This document shows positions 43,077 to 54,244 of a stretch of 64,000 nt of DNA, one piece after another. The stretch is from Endozoicomonas sp. NE40. Lineage in GTDB: Bacteria > Pseudomonadota > Gammaproteobacteria > Pseudomonadales > Endozoicomonadaceae. Made by a program: the position numbers and the translations under genes. The notes under the pieces were generated by a model. The model was not told where the DNA came from and did no database searches. It was given only the letters and a program-made list of their open reading frames with translations. The DNA lies in NCBI RefSeq assembly GCF_040549045.1, contig NZ_JBEWTB010000002.1, positions 3,894,501 to 3,958,500 on the forward strand. The letters run 5' to 3'. Position 1 is the first letter of the stretch. Each line of letters begins with the position of its first letter.

Positions 43077-45029
43077 TCATCCAGCGATAAACTGCTCACC
43101 TTCATGTAACTGACCGGATTGATAAGCCGTCAGCAATTCCCTTAATGCTTCCATTTCAGCCAACAGGGATTTGCCGACATCAGTATCCGCGACTCGCTTA
43201 CGATTGGTTTTTTTCAGAACACGCATTTCAGAATTAACGGATACACCTTCCTCAATAACCCGTTCCACGCTCTGGAATGGTTTGTGCGACACAAGACGTA
43301 AACCCCAGGAATTATAAATCAGTGTGTAGCCAGCAAGCCCCGTTTTTGCCTGGTAAGCCATGGATAAACCACCGTCAATCACCAGTAAACGTCCATCGGC
43401 TTTAATAGGACTTTCACCTTTAGCCGCTTTAACCGGCGTGTGTCCGGTAATAATATGGCCTTGCTCAGGGTTCAATCCAAAGTTTAAAAGTATACTGCGG
43501 CAAATATCAGAATTTTCCCTGAGGGTGAAGTATGGGTTAAGGGCTTCCTTGTGCAGGGATTTTTCTCTGGTGAAATATCGTTCAAAAGTGGCCATTTTCT
43601 GTTTTGCGAACATGGGCGATTTGGGACCTGTCCACATATACCAGAGCCAGTCAACGTCATTGATATTCTGGGTATAATGAGCTTTTCTGACTAAAGCCTC
43701 CAGCTTGTCCAGCAGGGCTTTGCCCTGATAATCCTCACCATCGATAGTAAAGTTCTGGAAGCTACCGTCTTTATTCAGCAGAACACTGCCGTGGTAAAGA
43801 AGGTTGCCGTTGTAGCGAAGATAGAGGGCTCCATTTGTGTAAAAAAAGTGGATGTGCTTCTGTAGCTTTTCACTGTTCCTGAAATAGAACGATAGCCGGT
43901 CAATAACTTCCTGCTCCTCAGTCGTCAGCTGACAGGGGTCTTTTGGATCAATGGTAGGAAAATGACAGCTGGTCAGTGAGTACTCCCTGCCGTTAACCAT
44001 CAGAGAACCGTTCTTATAATCTACCTGCTCCAACAGATTGCGGTCATCCATCGCAAACTCTTTACGGCGTTTGATAAGCTGACCTTCCAGCTTGAACTGG
44101 ATAATAGCAATGGCTTTATGCATTCGGGCGATCAGGTTACGGTCTTTTTCTGCATAAAATTCTTCATTACTCTGGCGCGGCATAAACTCTTCACAGGGGT
44201 CGTCTTTATAAACGTCCATCGCCAGATGCCCCAGGGGCAGCATATTGATTCCGTAACCTTCTTCCAGACACTCCAGGTTGCCATAGCGAAGCGCAATCCG
44301 AATGGCTGTAGCCACCATCAGCGGATGTCCCTGGGCGGCCCCCATCCAGAGAATATCGTGGTTGCCCCACTGAATATCAACTGAATGGTAGGCCATCAGC
44401 TCATCCATCACTTTTTCCGGGGCTGAACCACGGTCGTATATATCGCCAATGATGTGCAGTCTGTCCACCGCCAGCCGTTGAATTACTTTGCTGATAGCCG
44501 CAATAAACTCATCAGAACGATCCAGTTCGACAATGGTGTTGATAATCTGGTTGTAATAATCCTCTTTATTAAGCTGAGTGCTTTCCAGATTTAACAATTC
44601 ATCAAGGATGTAGGTAAAGTCACTGGGTAAAGACTTGCGTACCTTGGAGCGTGTGTATTTCGAGGAAACCACTTTGCAGACAGACAGCAGACGGTAAATA
44701 TTGACCCGGTACCAGTCTTCCAGTCTCTGTTCCTGCTCTTTGACCCGTTTCAGGCGTTCATGGGGATAGCAGATAAGTGTCGCCAGATTTTTCTTTTCCC
44801 ATTCGGGGATGGAATAACCGAAAATATCATCAATTTTAAACATCAGCACACCGGAAGCACTGCGCAGATGATAAGAGAACGCTTCGTATTCACCGTGTAT
44901 ATCGGTCAGAAAATGCTCTGTCCCCTTGGGCAGGTTGAGAATAGCGTTAAGGTTAATCAGTTCCGTGGTGACATCTGCAATGCTGGGGTACTGTTTTGCC
45001 AGTAATTTCAGATATTTCAGTCTTTCCAT
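43077..45029 (-). CDS. fbp: Fructose-1,6-bisphosphatase class III
   Basis: 650 residues, the length of the Firmicutes-type enzyme. It converts fructose-1,6-bisphosphate to fructose-6-phosphate in gluconeogenesis. Calcineurin-like metal motifs are seen: LTDIHGEYEA, HIIGDIYDRGSAPE, QWGNHDILWMG and ITGHTPVKAAKGE, with VIDGGLSMAYQ near the end. Class III enzymes are unusual in Gammaproteobacteria, which mostly use class I or II, so transfer is likely. Confidence 0.93.
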   Translation of the reverse strand: MERLKYLKLLAKQYPSIADVTTELINLNAILNLPKGTEHFLTDIHGEYEAFSYHLRSASGVLMFKIDDIFGYSIPEWEKKNLATLICYPHERLKRVKEQEQRLEDWYRVNIYRLLSVCKVVSSKYTRSKVRKSLPSDFTYILDELLNLESTQLNKEDYYNQIINTIVELDRSDEFIAAISKVIQRLAVDRLHIIGDIYDRGSAPEKVMDELMAYHSVDIQWGNHDILWMGAAQGHPLMVATAIRIALRYGNLECLEEGYGINMLPLGHLAMDVYKDDPCEEFMPRQSNEEFYAEKDRNLIARMHKAIAIIQFKLEGQLIKRRKEFAMDDRNLLEQVDYKNGSLMVNGREYSLTSCHFPTIDPKDPCQLTTEEQEVIDRLSFYFRNSEKLQKHIHFFYTNGALYLRYNGNLLYHGSVLLNKDGSFQNFTIDGEDYQGKALLDKLEALVRKAHYTQNINDVDWLWYMWTGPKSPMFAKQKMATFERYFTREKSLHKEALNPYFTLRENSDICRSILLNFGLNPEQGHIITGHTPVKAAKGESPIKADGRLLVIDGGLSMAYQAKTGLAGYTLIYNSWGLRLVSHKPFQSVERVIEEGVSVNSEMRVLKKTNRKRVADTDVGKSLLAEMEALRELLTAYQSGQLHEGEQFIAG

Positions 45030-45163
45030 GGTATTCCTGTATTGTTATTCCTGATTTTTAGGCAACAAAATACAACGATCTGTATCGAATTGTAAGGATT
45101 AACTGAGGGCAGGGGTTGCGTCATGGTTAATTAAACCGGTTGACAATATATTGAGGCGGTTTT

Positions 45164-45733
45164 ATGTACTCAGCCGTGGAATCGAATTTGAATAAACCAG
45201 CTTTTCTTGCCGGGATACTTTTATCCTGCAGTGTATTGACCAGTGTCGCAGACCATAGTGGTACAGCACAACATAGTGGTACAGCACAACATAGTGGTGT
45301 TGAAGGAACCATCGAATTCGACCGGAACCGGCTCTATGACTGTTATAACGCTGGTGAGATAGTCTTTTTTCGTGATGGACGGATGACGTACAACGGTGAT
45401 GACTTCACCATCATTGAACCTGAGCGCTGGATGCAGACCGGTGGGCAGGTACAGCCTGAAAGAGAGGTGGGCGTTCGTTTTACCCGTGTTGATATTGAAG
45501 ATTCACCGATGCTGATTCAGAGCTTCGATGCCAGAGGCAGAACTGAGTTATTCAGCCAGAATAGTTTGCCAGCAACAGGTAGTGAGTTATTACTGACGGT
45601 CAATGATGGCCCTGTCGCATTTTCACTGGAGTTTGACCATGACAATGCAGGGCTTGATATCACTTTTGAATTGTTTGATCCGGTCAACCCGAATAACGCT
45701 TCGGCTATGGATTTTGGCCTGAACTGTTCCTGA
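45164..45733 (+). CDS. Hypothetical secreted protein
   Basis: 189 residues. An N-terminal hydrophobic segment (AFLAGILLSCSVLTSVA) suits a signal peptide; LLSC might be a lipobox. Directly after comes a short HSGTAQ repeat encoded by an 18-base tandem repeat. The rest is beta-rich and acidic (VRFTRVDIEDSPMLIQSFDA) with two cysteines (C61 region and the final CS). No family recognised. Confidence 0.6.
   Translation: MYSAVESNLNKPAFLAGILLSCSVLTSVADHSGTAQHSGTAQHSGVEGTIEFDRNRLYDCYNAGEIVFFRDGRMTYNGDDFTIIEPERWMQTGGQVQPEREVGVRFTRVDIEDSPMLIQSFDARGRTELFSQNSLPATGSELLLTVNDGPVAFSLEFDHDNAGLDITFELFDPVNPNNASAMDFGLNCS
45254..45297 (+). repeat. 18-bp tandem repeat in coding sequence
   Basis: Two perfect 18-base units (CATAGTGGTACAGCACAA) and a partial third encode HSGTAQ-HSGTAQ-HSG. 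The repeat is in frame, so unit changes would alter length without frameshift. Confidence 0.9.
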
Positions 45734-45739
45734 CTCTGG

Positions 45740-45766
45740 CTGTTCCCATGCAGGGCATGGGAACAG
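45740..45766. terminator. Bidirectional hairpin between convergent genes
   Basis: CTGTTCCCATGC / GCATGGGAACAG is a perfect 12-bp stem with a three-base loop, placed between the stops of the genes ending at 45733 (+) and 45775 (-). No clear U run. Confidence 0.65.
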
Positions 45767-45774
45767 CGAACGCA

Positions 45775-47941
45775 TTAACCTTTTATTAAATCAAAGCTCA
45801 CACAGTCATCAGCGCGAGAGTCGCTGCCAACAAAGACCTTGATCTCACCGGCATACTGATGGAAACACTGCTTACTGCCATAGAATGACAGCTTTTCAGG
45901 TGTCAGGGTCAAGGTTACTTCCCTGCTTTCACCCGGCTTCAGGGTGATTTTGCGGAAGTCTTTCAGTTCGCGTTCCGGACGTGTCGTGTCCGCTACAGTC
46001 TGTCGAATATAGCATTGTACGACTTCTGACGCTTCTACCTGACCATCGTTGGTAACAACCACCGTTACCTGTTGCGTTTCACCAAACTTTACGGTGTCTT
46101 TGCTGACTGAAAGGCTTTTGTAACTGAAGGTACTGTAGCCCAGACCAAAGCCAAAGGGATACAGTGGCTCAATATTCGAATCCTTGTACGGCATATAGTC
46201 CTGGAAATCACGCATCTTACCCAGAGGTTTACGGCCATAGTACATTGGGATCTGCCCCGTAGAGCGTGGCACTGTGATTGGCAGGCGACCAGAAGGTGAT
46301 ACGTCGCCAAACAGTACACGAGCCACAGCGTGACCGGCTTCTGTACCACACTGCCAGGCGTACAGCAGGGCATCCGCGAACTGTTCCGCCGCTGGTGACG
46401 GGACCGGGCGACCGGTACACTGCACCACTACCAGAGGCTTACCGGTTTCACCAATCGCTTTGATCAACTCTTCCTGACCAGCAGGCAGTGTCAGCTCGGC
46501 AATGTTACGGGCTTCACCGGTACGACGGTGGCTTTCACCCACACACAGCACAACAACATCAGCACGATGCGCACACTCCACCATCTCATCACTGAAGGCT
46601 GCGTCTTCGGTGATAACATTGACGTCTGGAATGTTCGCCTGAATACCTTCGTAAATGCTGGTAATGTCTTTTATCTTGCCGTCCAGACACCAGGATCCAA
46701 GGTGTGGGCGCTTGGAGTGAGCATGAGGGCCAATGACTGCAACCGTCAGGTCAGCTTTAGACAGTGGCAGAACATTATTGCGGTTCTTCAGAAGTACCAG
46801 GCTCTCTTCTGCCAGTTTTAATGCTCCGGCAACATGATCTTCACGACGCATGACCGCTTTATGACGCTGTTCGTCGGCATAAGGACGTTCGAACAGTCCG
46901 GAGCGGAATTTGGCGCGTAGTACACGACAAACTGCATCGTTTAAGCGGTCTTCATTGATTTCGCCTTCCTGTAACAGTTCTTCCAGGTGGCCTTCATAGG
47001 CTTCGTTGGTCATGGCCATATCAACACCGGCATCCAGAGCCTTTGCGGCAGCACCGGCAGCGTCTCTGGTGACGCCAAAGTAAGCCAGGTCGGAAATAGA
47101 ACCCCAGTCGCTGATGACCATACCATCAAAATTCTGCTCGGTCTTCAGCCAGCCCTGAATCAGAGGCTTGCTGCCGGAAACCGGCGTGCCGCCCAAATCG
47201 TTAAAGCCGGACATCAGGGTACCAACACCTGCTTCAATGGCTGCTTTAAACGGCGGCAAATGTACGTTATGCAGAGTGTTGTCAGTAATTTCTGTGGTGT
47301 CGTAATCTCGTCCGCCTTCTCCGGCAGCGTAACCCACAAAATGTTTGGCACAGGCGAGCAGGGAGTCTGGATTGGCCGGACTTTCTCCCTGAAAACCATT
47401 GACAACGGCTCTGGCAAACTGGCTGGTCAGGTAGGGGTCTTCACCATTGGTTTCAATCACACGTCCCCAGCGAGGGTCCACGGGCAATGTCCAGCATGGG
47501 CGCAAATGTCCAGTGAATACCGAGGGAGGCCGCTTCACGGGCAACGCCGGTGTAAGACTGCTCAACCAGTTCCGGGTTCCAGGACGCTGCCTGGGCCAGT
47601 GGAATGGGCAGAACCGTTTCCTGACCGTAAATCACATCGCGTGCCACAATCATCGGAATCCCCAGACGACTGTCTTCTACCGCAGCGCTCTGGATTTCAT
47701 TCAGTTCAACCGGATCGACGGTTAATCCCGGTGCATTTCCTGCCCAGGCGGTGTCCGCAAGGATGCGGGAACCCCAGCGACCCTGTCGTACACCGTCCAG
47801 AAAGGCTTCTTTGTGCTGATCAAAGTCCAGCATCGGGGTCTGACACAGTTGGCCGATTTTTTCCTGCAGGGTCATTCGTGCCAGCAGGTCGGCTACCCGC
47901 TCCTCAATGGGCAGGGCCGGGTCTTTATAGGGAAACGTCAT
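45775..47941 (-). pseudogene. bglX: GH3 beta-glucosidase, frameshifted
   Basis: The start is ATG 47941 (GAGGAG seven bases upstream). The N-terminal part has MTLQEKIGQLCQ, GIPMIVARDVIYGQETVLPIPLAQAASWN and HWTFAPMLDIAR. The rest (45775 onward) has DPRWGRVIETNGEDPYL, KHFVGYAAGEGGRDYD, MVISDWGSISDLAYFG (catalytic Asp) and the C-terminal GH3/fibronectin-like domains. The frames join at IAR/DPRWGR, where one extra base (C at 47478 or 47479 on the plus strand) breaks the gene. Removing it restores a GH3 enzyme of about 720 residues. Confidence 0.9.
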
Positions 47942-47971
47942 GCAATAGCTCCTCAATTCTTCCTTAAATTA

Positions 47972-48445
47972 TTAATCCAGCGGGTATTCCGGAAAGGCTT
48001 CCTGCAGGAATTCGGTCATTTCAAGTGTCAGCGCTTTGTCGCCTTTAACCCGGGCTCTTTTCAGCAGCTCCCGGGCGGCTTCTGGCACATAGCGCAGATC
48101 AAGCTGGATGTAGATTTCGATAAAGTCGAGCAATGCTTCGTCGGACAGGTGCGGCAGGATGTCCTGTGACGCATCAATGGCTTTTTGATAGAACGCCGGG
48201 CGCAGGCCGAGGATGCTGGATTCCCAGGCTTCAATAACCTGCTGATAGCCGCCGAGATATTTATCCTCAATTCGCAACTCAAGTTTGTTCATGCCTTTCA
48301 GGGCTTCAACCAGCTCGCCCTGCTCATGCATCTGCAAGGCGTGTTCAACGTAGGCGCTGGACATCTGGTAGGCTTTTACCCAGGCTGCACAGTAAGTGAT
48401 CAGCAGGAACAGGCCGATCAGTGCCAGTTTTTTACTGAGACTCAT
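47972..48445 (-). CDS. Small membrane-anchored protein of the glucan locus
   Basis: 157 residues. One N-terminal helix (LALIGLFLLITYCAAWV), then a helical periplasmic domain that may be TPR-like (YVEHALQMHEQGELVEALKGM, DASQDILPHLSDEALLDF). It sits between the permease and GH3 genes on the same strand. Its role there is unknown. Confidence 0.65.
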   Translation of the reverse strand: MSLSKKLALIGLFLLITYCAAWVKAYQMSSAYVEHALQMHEQGELVEALKGMNKLELRIEDKYLGGYQQVIEAWESSILGLRPAFYQKAIDASQDILPHLSDEALLDFIEIYIQLDLRYVPEAARELLKRARVKGDKALTLEMTEFLQEAFPEYPLD

Positions 48446-48461
48446 TATTTCACTCCACTCA

Positions 48462-49283
48462 TTATTTCACGCCAACGCCAGTGAACGCTTTAATGAAGTT
48501 TTTCTGCAGGAAGAAGAAAACAAAGACGACAGGTACCGCAATCATGGTGGTCATTGCCCACAGTTGCTCAAGGTTGCCGCCAGGTACATTGGTCTGGAAT
48601 TTGAACAGTGCCAGCTGCAGGGTCAGCATGGAATCATCGCGGATATACAGCAATGGCCCCATAAAGTCGTTCCAGGCTCCCATAAAGGTCAGAATACCTA
48701 CGGTCGCCAGTGCCGGACGCAGCATAGGCAGAACGACTTTGTAGAAGATTCGCCACTCGCTGGCACCATCAATACGGGCTGCTTCCAGATAGGCGTCGTC
48801 AATCTGCTTCATAAACTGCACCAGCAGGAAAATGTTGTAAGCAGAAATAGCCCCCGGAATAATCAGCGCCCGGTAAGTGTTAATCCAGCCCCAGTCGTAC
48901 ATCATCATGTACACAGGAATGGTAAACAGTACCGCCGGAATCATCATGGAAGACAGAATCAGCTTCAGCCAGAACTCGCGGCCAGGCATATTGGTCTTGA
49001 CAATGGCAAACGCCACCATGGACGACAGCAGGCAATTAAGAAAGGTAATAGACATCGCAACAAAGATGGTGTTCAGAAAAATCCGCACGAGATCAATACT
49101 GTTGAACACTTCAATATAGCCGCGCCATGACCACTCTTTTGGCATGGCATTCGGAGCATGCATGATCTCCGACCCTGTTTTAAAGGAGTTAATGATCATG
49201 AAAAAGAACGGATACAGCACGACAAGGCTGGCGACGATCAGTGAGCCATAAATCAGCCACTGTTGTTTTTTACTTTTGATCAT
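48462..49283 (-). CDS. Sugar ABC transporter permease, MalG type
   Basis: 273 residues, six membrane helices. The cytoplasmic EAA loop reads YLEAARIDGASEWRIFYKVVLPMLRPAL. It belongs to the carbohydrate-uptake CUT1 group. Intact. Its start overlaps the end of the partner permease gene by one base. Confidence 0.93.
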   Translation of the reverse strand: MIKSKKQQWLIYGSLIVASLVVLYPFFFMIINSFKTGSEIMHAPNAMPKEWSWRGYIEVFNSIDLVRIFLNTIFVAMSITFLNCLLSSMVAFAIVKTNMPGREFWLKLILSSMMIPAVLFTIPVYMMMYDWGWINTYRALIIPGAISAYNIFLLVQFMKQIDDAYLEAARIDGASEWRIFYKVVLPMLRPALATVGILTFMGAWNDFMGPLLYIRDDSMLTLQLALFKFQTNVPGGNLEQLWAMTTMIAVPVVFVFFFLQKNFIKAFTGVGVK

Positions 49284-50172
49284 CAGTGGTCTTCCTTGCT
49301 GGTAAGCTTCATCTGCATCATGGTCAGGGTGTAGATAATCAGGGCCAGCATCAAACCGATGGTGGAGGCTTCACCCATCTTCATCTGTTCAAAGCCGGTC
49401 TGGTACAGGTGCAGAACCGGTGTCAGTGCCGCGTTGTACGGACCGCCCTGCAGGTCAAAGTTCATGAAGACTTCCACGAACATCTACGAACATCTGCAGA
49501 CCATTGATGATATTAATGGTCAGGACAAACACGATCTGTGGCTTGATCATCGGCAGGGTGATACTGGTCACCTTGCGCCACCAGGAAGCACCGTCCAGGT
49601 CGGCGGCTTCATACAGGGATTTGTTGATGCTGGCAATACCGCCCAGGAAGATGATCATTTGTACACCGAACCATTTCCAGGCACTGAATACCGCGATCAT
49701 TGGCATTGGCAGCCACTGTTCGAATTTCCAGAATACCGGATTGTCCAGAATGCCCATGCTTAACAGACTTTCCTGAATCGGACCGGCAGGGCCGGAAAGA
49801 AAGTCAAAGATGATCATTGCTACGGTAATGGACGTGATGACCGGAATAAACAGAATGGTGCGGAACAGACTGGCAAGAAACTTGATTTCGTTCAGCATCA
49901 GCGCTGCCATCAATGCGATGACAAAACTCAGGGTGACAAAGATAATCTGGTTGAACAGTACATTGAACAGCGACAGCCAGAACTTGCCGTGACTGACCAC
50001 GTGTGTCCAGTTTCCCAGCCCGACAAAGCGGGTGTTTTCCGGGTTCAGTACGTTGACGTCAAGAAAGCTGTTCTGGAACGACAGAAAGAACGGGTACAAC
50101 AGGAAAACCAGAAAAAAACAGTACCCACGGGGATAAAAACAGATAGGCAACCCAGTGCTCTCTTAACTTCAT
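49283..50172 (-). pseudogene. Sugar ABC transporter permease, MalF type, two frameshifts
   Basis: The natural ATG at 50172 (MKLREHWVAYLFLSPWVLFF) is followed by a run of seven A (plus strand 50112-50118); one extra base shifts the frame before LVFLLYPFFLSFQNSF. The middle (49455-50150) carries the EAA loop EAADLDGASWWRKVTSITLPMIKP. A perfect 10-bp tandem duplication (ACGAACATCT twice, 49476-49495) then shifts the frame again before MFVEVFMNFDLQGGPYNAAL. Both lesions inactivate the gene as sequenced. Confidence 0.9.
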
Positions 50173-50246
50173 ATTATATGGCCTGTAAACATCTTATATA
50201 CATCAATTACTCATACGGCAGCCCGGGGGTTCCGGGCTGCCTGTCA

Positions 50247-51116
50247 TTATCTTTTCAGAACGGCTCTCGCTTCCTTACCGGCACGACGGACGGCTTCTTC
50301 GGGTTCCAGCTCATTGCGTAATACGACACGGGAGTAATAACGCAGAATAATGTTGGAAACGTCAGCGACACTGGCGAAGGATTCGTTTATTACCGAGTTG
50401 TTGAGCTGTTCAACGAAAGGTCTCACTTCATCAGCCTGGAAATGAGGGTGATCTTTCAGAGCGGTCAGGGTAGGCAGTTGCTGTAAAGCCATGCTGGCTT
50501 TCAGGTTCATGTCGTCTTCCATCAGCAGCTCGATCAGGTTCCAGCTGTGGCTTTCGATTTCATGGGTGTTTTTGAACATCATCAGGGCGCGACCGTCCAG
50601 ATTGGAAAAGTGCGGGTCGCCAGCCTTGCGTACAGGCAGTGGTGCAATACCAACGTCTCTGCCGATTTCCATGGGGCCACCCATGGCATCCTGCAGGTTC
50701 AGACGCCAGCCAAAACCATACTGTGGCCACATGCCGATGGTACGGGAGAAAAAGTTCTGTTCCATGGTTAGTGGCGAGTACTTCTGAAGTTCGCGCATGG
50801 TGCCAAAGAATTCCGCCATACCGGCTTCTTCCTGATCAAACACCGGATGAGTACCGTAGCGATTCAGCAGCTGGTACTGACCGTCATTAAAGTTGTAATA
50901 CATCTGCGACAGCATGCTCCAGTACCAGCTGCCGGAGGAAATTTCTTCGTTCCAGAGTACGGAGCCGTATACCCGGTTACCATTGCTGCGGGGAGGAAGT
51001 GCGCTGATTTTTTTTGCGGACTCAAGGTATTCGTCCCAGGTAACGGGAGGCTTTTTCGGATCCAGCCCGGCTTCGGCACATTTATACATCAGTTTGACCT
51101 GTAACCAGCAAGACAT
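50247..51116 (-). pseudogene. Sugar ABC solute-binding protein, 5'-truncated
   Basis: 289 residues that correspond to the C-terminal two thirds of a CUT1 binding protein (KCAEAGLDPKKPPVTWDEYLESAKKI, YNFNDGQYQLLN, DVGIAPLPVRKAGDPHF). The signal peptide and about 130-150 N-terminal residues are absent, and the sequence before 51116 does not encode them. A deletion is likely; the protein cannot be exported. Confidence 0.82.
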
Positions 51117-51308
51117 TCAAAGCCAGTGCTTGTCTCCATGGTTTCCTGTTAATTGAATTATCACTTATGCAATCAAAGTACTGGCTAAAAGCAGGAAACT
51201 TGCTGAAGGGAGTAATGGCTGCGGGTACCATGATTTCAGCAAGTTCCTGAACTTTTAGAGCCTGGCAAAGTCAGTGACTCTGCCAGGTATAAGCAGCTTG
51301 CAGACTAC
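51117..51308. other. Non-coding gap in the glucan locus
   Basis: 192 bases without any ORF. It contains an inverted pair (GCAGGAAACTTGCTGAA / TTTCAGCAAGTTCCTG). The missing 5' part of the binding-protein gene should have been here, so this may be a deletion scar. Confidence 0.45.
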
Positions 51309-54157
51309 TTATAACCAGATTTCCAGAGTATTACCGGACTCCTGCAACAGGCTGTTCAGAGTGGTCTGTTCAATTATCGCAGCGCCGGTACGGTAAGCGT
51401 TTGGCAGCTCTGTCAACTCAACATCAGTACCGTTCAGGGTTGCACGCTTTGGTGTGTACTCGCCCTGTTCCGGGTTGATGACCAGCTGGCAAGGCTTGTC
51501 GAACAGACGGAAGTTCAGGCTGACTTTACCCAGTTCTTTGCTGACAATCGGGTCCAGTACCAGGTTGTTGTTCTGGTAACGAACACCCAGTACGTTGCTG
51601 ATCAGCTGGTTGATGTAGATGCCCGGGCCACTGGAGTAAATTTTCCAGCCGCCTTTCACCTGAACGTCACCGGTCTTCAGTTTTCCGAAGTTCTCGTAGG
51701 CTTCGTAGCGGTCATTGAACTTACCATCGGAGCTGGAGAAGTAAGCGTTGGATTGACGCAGTTCCGCATTCGGCACAGCTTTCTGGATATCTACCGGCAG
51801 AATCTTGTACAGGTTGTCGTAGACTTCCTTCGCCTTACCCATTTTGCACAGGGCTTCAATAAAGCGGATGTGTGCGTGGCAGTATTGCAGGCCAACTTCG
51901 CGTCCCAGGTTTGCCGCCAGTTCAGCTCGCTTGAAGTAAGTCTGTTTACCCGCCTTGTACTCTGCCATGCGATCCATCAGGCGAACGCCGTCCGGGCATA
52001 CCAGCTTGTCTTCAATGATTGCCATGTGCTCTGCTGCCATCTCCTTGTCAAAAGTCTCGGAGATGATAGAGCGTGACGCTGGCAGCAGACGGTACTTGAT
52101 GCCGGTTTTCTGATCAGACGGGTGCAGCAGGTATTCAGGCTGCTCAATGTCGCCTTCCGGGAAGTGCAGGAAGCCGGTGATAATACCATCCTTGATCAGG
52201 AACTTACGGTAGTCCGCTTCCATTCGTTCCGTCAGGTCAGACACCTGGGCAACAAAGTCTGCGTATTCTGTCTGACCTTCCAGAGCGGCGGTCAGGGTCT
52301 TGAAGGTCTGCAGGGTCAGAGGAATAGTCCAGCCGCTGACCATGTTCTCACGCAGTGCCTGATTGGCAGGCTGCAGGGTGTCATCCCAGTCGCCGTCGCC
52401 GTAGCAGGACAGGGAAGTACCTGGTACCAGATTGTTGATGATGTGCTTCACCTGACGTTGCAGATGGGCAAACAGGCTGTACTGTTCAGTGGTGAAGTTA
52501 AAGCCGTTTTCAACGCTGGTGTAAGGGATTTCCTTCTTCAGTACATCAAAGTCACCTGTCGTTTGCAGGTAATCAGCCACTGCTTTCAGAGGCCAGACTA
52601 CGATGTCACCGTGGGATTCTTCCTGCTGAATGGTGTTGTACTGGTCGAACATGAACCACTGCGGCCAGGTACCGGTCTCAATGTACTGGTGGCTGTAGAT
52701 GGACTCCAGAATATCCACAGCGCGATCATAACGCTGCATGGACATGAAGAATTCGAATGGCCCCTGAGACACGTCACGGGTACCCCAGGCTGCGCCGGAG
52801 TACTGTTCCAGACCGTGTGGTGTGCTGTAGTGTACCAGTGCGTTGTGAGTGAACCACTGCATGGTGTCGTTCAGCTTCCGGGCATTGTATTCGTCGTTTT
52901 CGAACTGCACGCTGAAGTCATTGACCAGATCGTTCTGGCGAGCCTGATAGGTACTGGTTTCTTTGTCGAAGTCCAGCGGCTCAACAACTGCCTGCTGGCG
53001 ATCTGTCAGGGATGCGCCGATGGTCAGGCTGGCTTTGCCCTGCAGCTGGCCAGACAGAATGAGGCAACGGGCAGAGTCATCTTCTTCACAGGTCACGGTG
53101 GAAACTTCAGACACTGCCGGGTCGGTCAGCAGGGTGAAGCTCAGCTCAGGATGGTGCTTCGCAACCAGTTCATTGTTGCCGGTAATGTGGATGAAACGAT
53201 CCCGGGTGGTGACTCTGACGGTCGCGTCTTTCTCATTGTTACCCATAATCAGCTGGTTGCTGATCCGGATATCCAGAGGTTCGCTGATGTTGATGGTTTC
53301 GATGTCCATCTGTAATGCGGTGGTGTCGCAGGCACTGAAGCAGCGAACCTGAATGTAGCCACCCTGGAGTTTGTAAATCCAGCGGGAGAAGTTGGCACCG
53401 GCTTCGAAGGCAGATGGCATGGTCAATACTTTGTATTCGCCGTCTACTTTTACCCAGATTCGCTGGCCGGAAGATTTGAACAGGTTCAGGAACGTGCGGT
53501 CTACACCCAGCAGTTTGTTGAAACCAGCACCAGGTGGGAGTTAAATACTCCGTACATGCCGTGAGTAGAACTCAGCACTGCATTGGTAAAGTCCTGATTA
53601 TTGCCGGAAGAGATCATGTGACCGGTGGAACGCTCCAGGTACAGTTCTTTCTCCTGCAGAGTCACGTACTGACTGTCACCGTGGAAGAACGACAGCAGCA
53701 CACCGTTTTTCTCTTCAACAAAACGACGCTCGGTACCAAAGAACTCTGTCACTTCATCGCTGGACAGTGGTGTACCCGCCAGCACGGACTGACCGCTCAG
53801 ATGAAATTCAGGTGCCGCAATGGCAACGGCCTTATCTTTGGCTGGAGCTTCGTAATGAACTGCAATATTTTCCGGGGCTTCAGCTTCTGACACATTGGAT
53901 TTTTCCATGTGAGGCTTGAAGTACAGGTAGAAAACAGTGCTGCTGGCGTCGCCGTCCTTCAGGGTGATGTCAGCAGTTTGCAGGGCAACGTAAGCCATTT
54001 CGTACTGGTATTTTACGTTGTCCAGGGTTGGCTTGATCAGGGCTTCTGGCTGGTTGGTAAACTTGTAGCTCTTACCGAAGAACTGGGTGCCATCGGCTGA
54101 GAAAGCGACAGCCGTGAGTTTTAACCGGTAGCTTTTCTGCGAAATTCCTCTCTGCAA
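51309..54157 (-). pseudogene. GH94-type phosphorylase, frameshifted and possibly 5'-truncated
   Basis: The C-terminal 705 residues form the GH94 (alpha/alpha)6 barrel (QYSGAAWGTRDVSQGPFEFF, GDGDWDDTLQP with the catalytic Asp, YRLLPASRSIISETF, NAYFSSSDGKFNDRYEAY). The N-terminal frame (53501-54157) has the beta-sandwich (FFGTERRFVEEKNGVLLSFF, GMYGVFNSHLVL). They join near 53525-53540 by a one-base shift into GFNKLLGVDRTFLNLF. The start at 54157 is weak, and these enzymes are often longer, so the 5' end may be lost. It would phosphorolyse a beta-glucan. Confidence 0.82.
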
Positions 54158-54244
54158 AAACCCCTTGAGTTAATTGTTTTGAAACTACTGAATTCAGGAC
54201 AATCCGATCGAAATATTCCAGTTTCTTTCCGGAGGGCTATTCAA

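Noticed and set aside
52122..53315. 397-residue plus-strand frame opposite the GH94 gene
   Set aside because: Long antisense frame without domain; the minus strand clearly encodes GH94 motifs.
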